A DNA stretch of 64,000 nt, from positions 1 to 64,000 of the forward strand of contig BEHR01000013.1 of assembly GCA_002898555.1 (NCBI GenBank). The letters are read 5' to 3'. The DNA is from a bacterium HR15. GTDB taxonomy: Bacteria > Armatimonadota > Fimbriimonadia > Fimbriimonadales > GBS-DC. The stretch's first letter is position 1, and each line of letters opens with the position of its first letter. This document shows, in pieces, positions 59,916-64,000 of this stretch. Position numbers and translations under genes: made by a program. Under the pieces are notes generated by a model. The model saw only the letters and a program-made list of their open reading frames with translations, made no database searches and was not told the DNA's origin.

Positions 59916-61499
59916 TTAGAACACTACTACCCGCGCGCTTTCCACGCCTTCCAGTTGGCGAATCTGCGCCAGCACATCGGGCGGGATAGGATCGTCCACT
60001 TGCAGCATCATCACTGCGCGTCCGCCGATCCGCTCACGACCCACATGCATGCCCGCGATATTAATCTGATGGCTGCCCAGCAAAGTGCCCACGCGCCCGA
60101 TGATGCCCGGACGGTCGTGATGCTCCGTCACCAGCAAGATACCTTCAGGCTTGATGTCCACAAAAAGATCGTCCAGATGGGTGATGCGCAGGTCGTGTCG
60201 CCCGAACACGGTGCCGGACAGTCGCTGCTCGCCTTGCGCGGTGGTCGCGCGGGTGGTAATCGTGTCGGGATAAAGTTCCGATTCGGCTCGATGGCTCCAT
60301 TCCAATTTTAGCCCGCGTTGTTGCGCGATCAGCGGCGCATTCACCAGATTCACGGGTGCATCGGTTGTATGGGCGAACAGCCCGACCAGCGTGGCGCGCG
60401 CGATAATATCAAGCGGCATGCCCTCCCAATCGCCTGAAAAGCGCACCTGGAGGCTTTCCACGGGCGCGCTGAGCAGCTGGGCGTGCAGGCGTCCCATGCG
60501 CTCGGCAAGCTGCAGATAGGGCTGTACGCGCTCCAGCTGCTCCGGGGGGATGGGTGGCAGGTTGACCGGGCTGCGTGGCACGCCGCCCCTCAACACCGCC
60601 ACAATCTGCTCCGCCACATCGATAGCCACCTTCACCTGCGCCTCCTCCGTGGATGCGCCCAAATGGGGCGTCAGCACATTCTGGGGCTGGTGCAACACGC
60701 GCGAATCGGGTGGCGGTGGCTCCTGCGGGAACACATCGAGCGCCGCCCCTGCTACATGCCCGGAATCGATCAGCTCTGCCAGCGCGTCCACATCGATGAG
60801 CTCGCCGCGGGCACAGTTAATAATCCGCACGCCGGGCTTGGTCCTCGTGAGACGCTCGCGATTGAGCAGATGGTGCGTTTCGGGCGTGAGGGGCGCATGC
60901 AAGCTGATAAAGTCGCTACGCGCAAGCAGTTCGTCCAGGTTCACCGGCTCCGCGCCCAGTTGCTGCACATGGGCGGATGGCACGAAGGGGTCATATGCCA
61001 GCACTTGCATCCCGAAGGCGCGTGCGCGTCGGGCGACCTCCCTGCCAATCTTGCCGATGCCAATAATGCCCAAGGTCTTCTTGTAGAGTTCCACGCCGGT
61101 CAACGCGCTGCGTTTCCATTCACCGGCACGGAGCGAGCGGTCGGCTTGTGGTACTTTACGAGCGAGCGCGAGCAGCAACGCGAAGGTCAGTTCCGCGGCA
61201 GCGATGGTGTTGCCTTCAGGCGAGTTCACCACCACGATCCCGCGCCGTGTAGCAGCGTCCACATCGATATTGTCCACGCCAACCCCTGCCCTGCCAATCA
61301 CTTTGAGCTGTGTGCCCGCCTCGATCAGGGTGGCGTCTACCTGCGTTTGTGAGCGCACCATCAGCGCGTCGTAGGCACCGATTGCCGCGATCAACTGCTC
61401 GCGGCTCCATCCCGGGCGATAATCCACCTCGCCTGCTTGCCGCAGGATAGTTAGCCCTTCCTCCGCGATCGGATCGCTCACCAGAATGCGCGCCATCAC
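59916..61499 (-). CDS. serA: D-3-phosphoglycerate dehydrogenase
   Basis: First step of serine synthesis from 3-phosphoglycerate. 527 aa, the long form. Substrate domain (ILVSDPIAEEGLTILR, MVRSQTQVDATLIEAG), Rossmann domain (LGIIGIGKIGREVARRARAF; FISLHAPLTPETHHLLNRE; IINCARGELIDVDALAELI; Arg/Glu/His catalytic set with LTPHLGASTEEAQ). The ASB intervening domain (about 320-450) and a C-terminal ACT domain (LVTEHHDRPGIIGRVGTLLG) for serine feedback complete it. The start is GTG 61499 or the following ATG; a CATAAT box lies 6 nt before the GTG. serC is 16 kb away. Confidence 0.95.
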   Translation of the reverse strand: MMARILVSDPIAEEGLTILRQAGEVDYRPGWSREQLIAAIGAYDALMVRSQTQVDATLIEAGTQLKVIGRAGVGVDNIDVDAATRRGIVVVNSPEGNTIAAAELTFALLLALARKVPQADRSLRAGEWKRSALTGVELYKKTLGIIGIGKIGREVARRARAFGMQVLAYDPFVPSAHVQQLGAEPVNLDELLARSDFISLHAPLTPETHHLLNRERLTRTKPGVRIINCARGELIDVDALAELIDSGHVAGAALDVFPQEPPPPDSRVLHQPQNVLTPHLGASTEEAQVKVAIDVAEQIVAVLRGGVPRSPVNLPPIPPEQLERVQPYLQLAERMGRLHAQLLSAPVESLQVRFSGDWEGMPLDIIARATLVGLFAHTTDAPVNLVNAPLIAQQRGLKLEWSHRAESELYPDTITTRATTAQGEQRLSGTVFGRHDLRITHLDDLFVDIKPEGILLVTEHHDRPGIIGRVGTLLGSHQINIAGMHVGRERIGGRAVMMLQVDDPIPPDVLAQIRQLEGVESARVVVF

Positions 61500-61505
61500 C
61501 CTAAT

Positions 61506-61511
61506 ATTATG
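61506..61511 (-). promoter_or_regulatory. -10-like box near the serA start
   Basis: CATAAT on the minus strand, 6 nt before GTG 61499. Confidence 0.45.
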
Positions 61512-61540
61512 GCGAATGGCGAGTGGTGAGTAGCGCGGAG
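61511..61540. repeat. Copy of the GCGAGTGGCGA repeat
   Basis: GGCGAATGGCGAGTGGTGAG, then TAGCGCGG, in the serA-dnaE gap. A degenerate GTAGGGG hairpin repeat (about 61548-61575) follows. Confidence 0.55.
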
Positions 61541-61639
61541 TGAGCTGTAGGGGTGGAATCCCGTCTATGCCCCGCGTGTCCTAAAAGCAGGAATCCCCTC
61601 CCCGATGGCAAACCATGGGACCGCCACAGGAGGCAAGGC

Positions 61640-64000
61640 ATGGAAGCTGGGTTTGTTCATCTACATCTGCACACGGAGTACAGTCTGCTGGATGGGGCGA
61701 TCCGAATCCCCGAACTGATTAAAAAGGTGTCCGAGTTGGGGATGCCCGCCGTCGCTATCTCAGACCACGGTGCGCTTTATGGCGTGATCGATTTCTATAA
61801 TGCTTGTCAGAGCGCCGGCATCAAGCCCATTATCGGCTGTGAGCTGTACCTTGCGCCGCGCCGCATGCGCGACCGCACCCGTCAGGATCAAACCAGCTAC
61901 CACCTGCTGCTATTGGCTAAAGACGAAACGGGCTACCGCAACCTGTTGCGCCTCAGCACGATTGCCCATCTGGAAGGCTTCTACTACAAGCCGCGCGTGG
62001 ACAAAGAGGTGCTACGCCAGCATGCCGAGGGGCTGATTGCCACCTCTTCCTGTGTGGCAGGTGAAATCCCCGACGCGCTGCTCAAAGGCAACTTCGAGCG
62101 CGCGCGCCAGCTCGTCAGCGAATATTGCGAGATATTCGGACGCGAGAACTTCTATCTGGAGCTGCAGGATCACGGCTTGCCCGAACAACGCACTATTAAC
62201 GAAGGGTTATTGCGTCTGGCGCAGGAGTTCCGATTGCCCTTGCTGGCAACCAACGATGCCCACTATCTGAATCGCGAGGACGCTGCCATCCACGATGTAC
62301 TGCTCTGCATTCAGACGAACACCCATATCGATGACCCGAAACGGCTCAAATTCGGTGCCGAGGAGTTCTACCTTAAGTCACCTCAAGAGATGGCAATCAT
62401 CTTTGCCGATTATCCTGAAGCACTAACCAACACACTGGAAGTCGCCAATCGCTGCCATTTGACGCTGGAGTTTGGGCGTGTGCAGTTGCCCGCGCCCGAC
62501 CTGCCCGACGGCAAGACACCGATGGCACACCTGCGCGACCTATGCTACGAGGCGTTGCCGAAACTGGTGCCGAACACTCCCGACACCTATCTCCAGCGGC
62601 TGGAGTACGAGCTGTCGGTCATCGATAAGACGGGGTTTGCATCCTACTTTTTGATTGTGCGCGATTTCGCGCAGTTCGCGCGTCAGCAGGGCATCTATTT
62701 TGGTGTGCGTGGCTCCGCCGCAGGCAGCCTCGTCTCCTACTGTCTCGGCATCACCGATATCGACCCCATCGAGTATGACCTCACCTTCGAACGGTTCCTC
62801 AATATCGAGCGCGTGCAAATGCCCGACATCGATATGGATTTCGAAGATGCGCGACGCGATCTCGTGATTCGCTATGTGCGCCAGAAGTATGGCGAGGAGC
62901 GGGTGGCGCAGATTATTACTTTCGGCACATTGGCTGCCAAAGCGGCGCTGCGTGATGTCGGGCGCGCCCTCAACCTCCACAGCGCGCAGATAGATCGCAT
63001 CGCCAAGCTCATCCCTACCGGACCCGGCATGACCATCGACCGTGCGCTGCGAGAAATCCCAGAGTTTCGGCAGGAGTATGAGCGTTCACCCGAAGTGCGT
63101 CGGCTGGTGGACACCGCCCGACGACTGGAGGGCATCGTGCGCAACGCGAGCGTGCATGCCGCAGGCGTGGTCATCTCCAACGAGCCTTTGGTGGAGCGCG
63201 TGCCGCTTGCCCGTAGCGCAGAGGGCGAACTGGTCACCCAGTTCCATATGGGCAATCTGGAGCAGATTGGGCTGCTCAAGATGGACTTCCTGGGGCTGAT
63301 GAACCTCTCGGTGCTGGCAAAAACGGTGGAGAACATCGAGAAGTCGTGCGGGGTTCGGCTGAACCTGCGCGAAATCCCGCTGGACGATGCCAAAACCTAT
63401 GACATGCTGGGGCGTGGCGAGACCACGGGGGTGTTCCAGTTGGAGAGCGCGGGCATGCGCCGCTATATCCAGCAGCTGAAGCCGCAAAATGTGCGTGAAC
63501 TCGCCGCGATGGTCGCCCTCTATCGCCCCGGGCCGATGGAGCATATCCCCACCTACATCGCCCGTAAGCATGGACGCGAGCCAGTGAGCTATCCACACCC
63601 CTCTCTGGAACCGATCCTGAAGGAGACCTATGGTGTGATTGTCTATCAGGATCAGGTGCTGAAGTGTGTGCAGGCATTAGCGGGCTTCTCGCTGGGCAAA
63701 GCGGACATCTTGCGTCGCGCGATGGGCAAAAAGAAACCCGAAGAGATGAAGCGCATGCGTACCGAGTTTGTTAAGGGCGCCGCTGAAAAAGGCATCAGCG
63801 AACAGGAAGCCAATCGCCTGTTTGACCTCATCGAGCCGTTTGCAGGCTATGCCTTCAACAAGGCGCACGCCGTCTGCTACGCCCATATCGCCTATCAGAC
63901 CGCCTACCTGAAAGCAAACTACCCCGTGGAATACATGGCAGCACTGATGGCTGTCTACAAAGACAAGGCGGACAAAATCGCCAACTGCATCGAGGAGTGC
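61640..64000 (+). CDS. dnaE: DNA polymerase III alpha subunit, first 787 residues
   Basis: Main replicative polymerase. Starts at the ATG at 61640 with CAGGAGG upstream and runs off the right edge (usual length about 1150-1200). PHP domain: FVHLHLHTEYSLLDGAIRIP, VAISDHGALYGVIDF, ATNDAHYLNREDAAIHDVLL; metal residues are retained. Palm: FGVRGSAAGSLVSYCLGI and MPDIDMDFEDARRD, with the catalytic Asp pair. Fingers: GVFQLESAGMRRYIQQLKP, ALYRPGPMEHIPTYIARKHG and FAGYAFNKAHAVCYAHIAYQ. It follows the DnaE1 type, not PolC, with no intein or insertion in the visible part. Confidence 0.97.
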   Translation, partial: MEAGFVHLHLHTEYSLLDGAIRIPELIKKVSELGMPAVAISDHGALYGVIDFYNACQSAGIKPIIGCELYLAPRRMRDRTRQDQTSYHLLLLAKDETGYRNLLRLSTIAHLEGFYYKPRVDKEVLRQHAEGLIATSSCVAGEIPDALLKGNFERARQLVSEYCEIFGRENFYLELQDHGLPEQRTINEGLLRLAQEFRLPLLATNDAHYLNREDAAIHDVLLCIQTNTHIDDPKRLKFGAEEFYLKSPQEMAIIFADYPEALTNTLEVANRCHLTLEFGRVQLPAPDLPDGKTPMAHLRDLCYEALPKLVPNTPDTYLQRLEYELSVIDKTGFASYFLIVRDFAQFARQQGIYFGVRGSAAGSLVSYCLGITDIDPIEYDLTFERFLNIERVQMPDIDMDFEDARRDLVIRYVRQKYGEERVAQIITFGTLAAKAALRDVGRALNLHSAQIDRIAKLIPTGPGMTIDRALREIPEFRQEYERSPEVRRLVDTARRLEGIVRNASVHAAGVVISNEPLVERVPLARSAEGELVTQFHMGNLEQIGLLKMDFLGLMNLSVLAKTVENIEKSCGVRLNLREIPLDDAKTYDMLGRGETTGVFQLESAGMRRYIQQLKPQNVRELAAMVALYRPGPMEHIPTYIARKHGREPVSYPHPSLEPILKETYGVIVYQDQVLKCVQALAGFSLGKADILRRAMGKKKPEEMKRMRTEFVKGAAEKGISEQEANRLFDLIEPFAGYAFNKAHAVCYAHIAYQTAYLKANYPVEYMAALMAVYKDKADKIANCIEEC

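Overview
The window reads as a slice of the chromosome of a GC-rich, diderm (outer-membrane) bacterium. An LpxL/HtrB-type lipid A acyltransferase, LptC/LptA-like periplasmic proteins and an LptD-like outer-membrane barrel indicate LPS export. An archaeal-type phosphoglycerate mutase (ApgM), a pyruvoyl-dependent arginine decarboxylase, a Uma2 nuclease, HEAT-repeat proteins and frequent leaderless-looking promoters fit an environmental lineage of the Armatimonadota type. That placement is an inference from gene content only.

Layout. 1-579: N-terminus of a secreted beta-solenoid-like protein, leaving the window on the minus strand. 580-1114: a gene-free stretch with a consensus promoter and nested palindromic repeats. 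1.1-9.2 kb: apgM, an HtrA-type protease with an adjacent inactive paralogue, a GH78 rhamnosidase, aroQ and a TRASH/YHS-like protein. 9.3-11.3 kb: lptC/lptA-like pair facing ccsA/ccmD of cytochrome c maturation. 11.6-16.7 kb: HEAT-repeat gene fused by rearrangement to a decapitated MoxR ATPase, then nagA, rpsA and coaE. 16.7-33.2 kb: seven co-directional genes: three large secreted proteins sharing a C-terminal module, two CsgG-like proteins, an Ig/LptD-like outer-membrane protein and the arginine decarboxylase. 33.2-46 kb: a frameshifted MerT/HMA gene, panC, hutU, Uma2 nuclease, GerMN and FHA proteins, acyltransferase, a HAF/dockerin secreted protein, a DNA-methylase remnant, serC and hslU. 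45-64 kb: AKR-like and SIS proteins, acyl-CoA dehydrogenase with a biotin-carrier protein, MacA/MacB-like exporter lacking its ATPase, trpB, an FGGY kinase, a TIM-barrel epimerase, a ChaN-like protein, two ABC-2 permeases, serA and the first two thirds of dnaE.

The best candidate for an undescribed system is the 16.7-33.2 kb surface cluster. The second theme is regulatory. Eight genes have a -10 box exactly 6-7 nt before the start codon and no leader. Four other promoters share an upstream GAATTTTCGAAC-type box that sits at the edge of dispersed repeats. The third theme is repeat biology: about 50-bp palindromes nested inside each other and inside another repeat whose uninterrupted copy is also present, and a second repeat family that supplies the C-terminal codons of trpB and of the biotin-carrier gene. 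I saw no rRNA, tRNA, CRISPR array or intact transposase.
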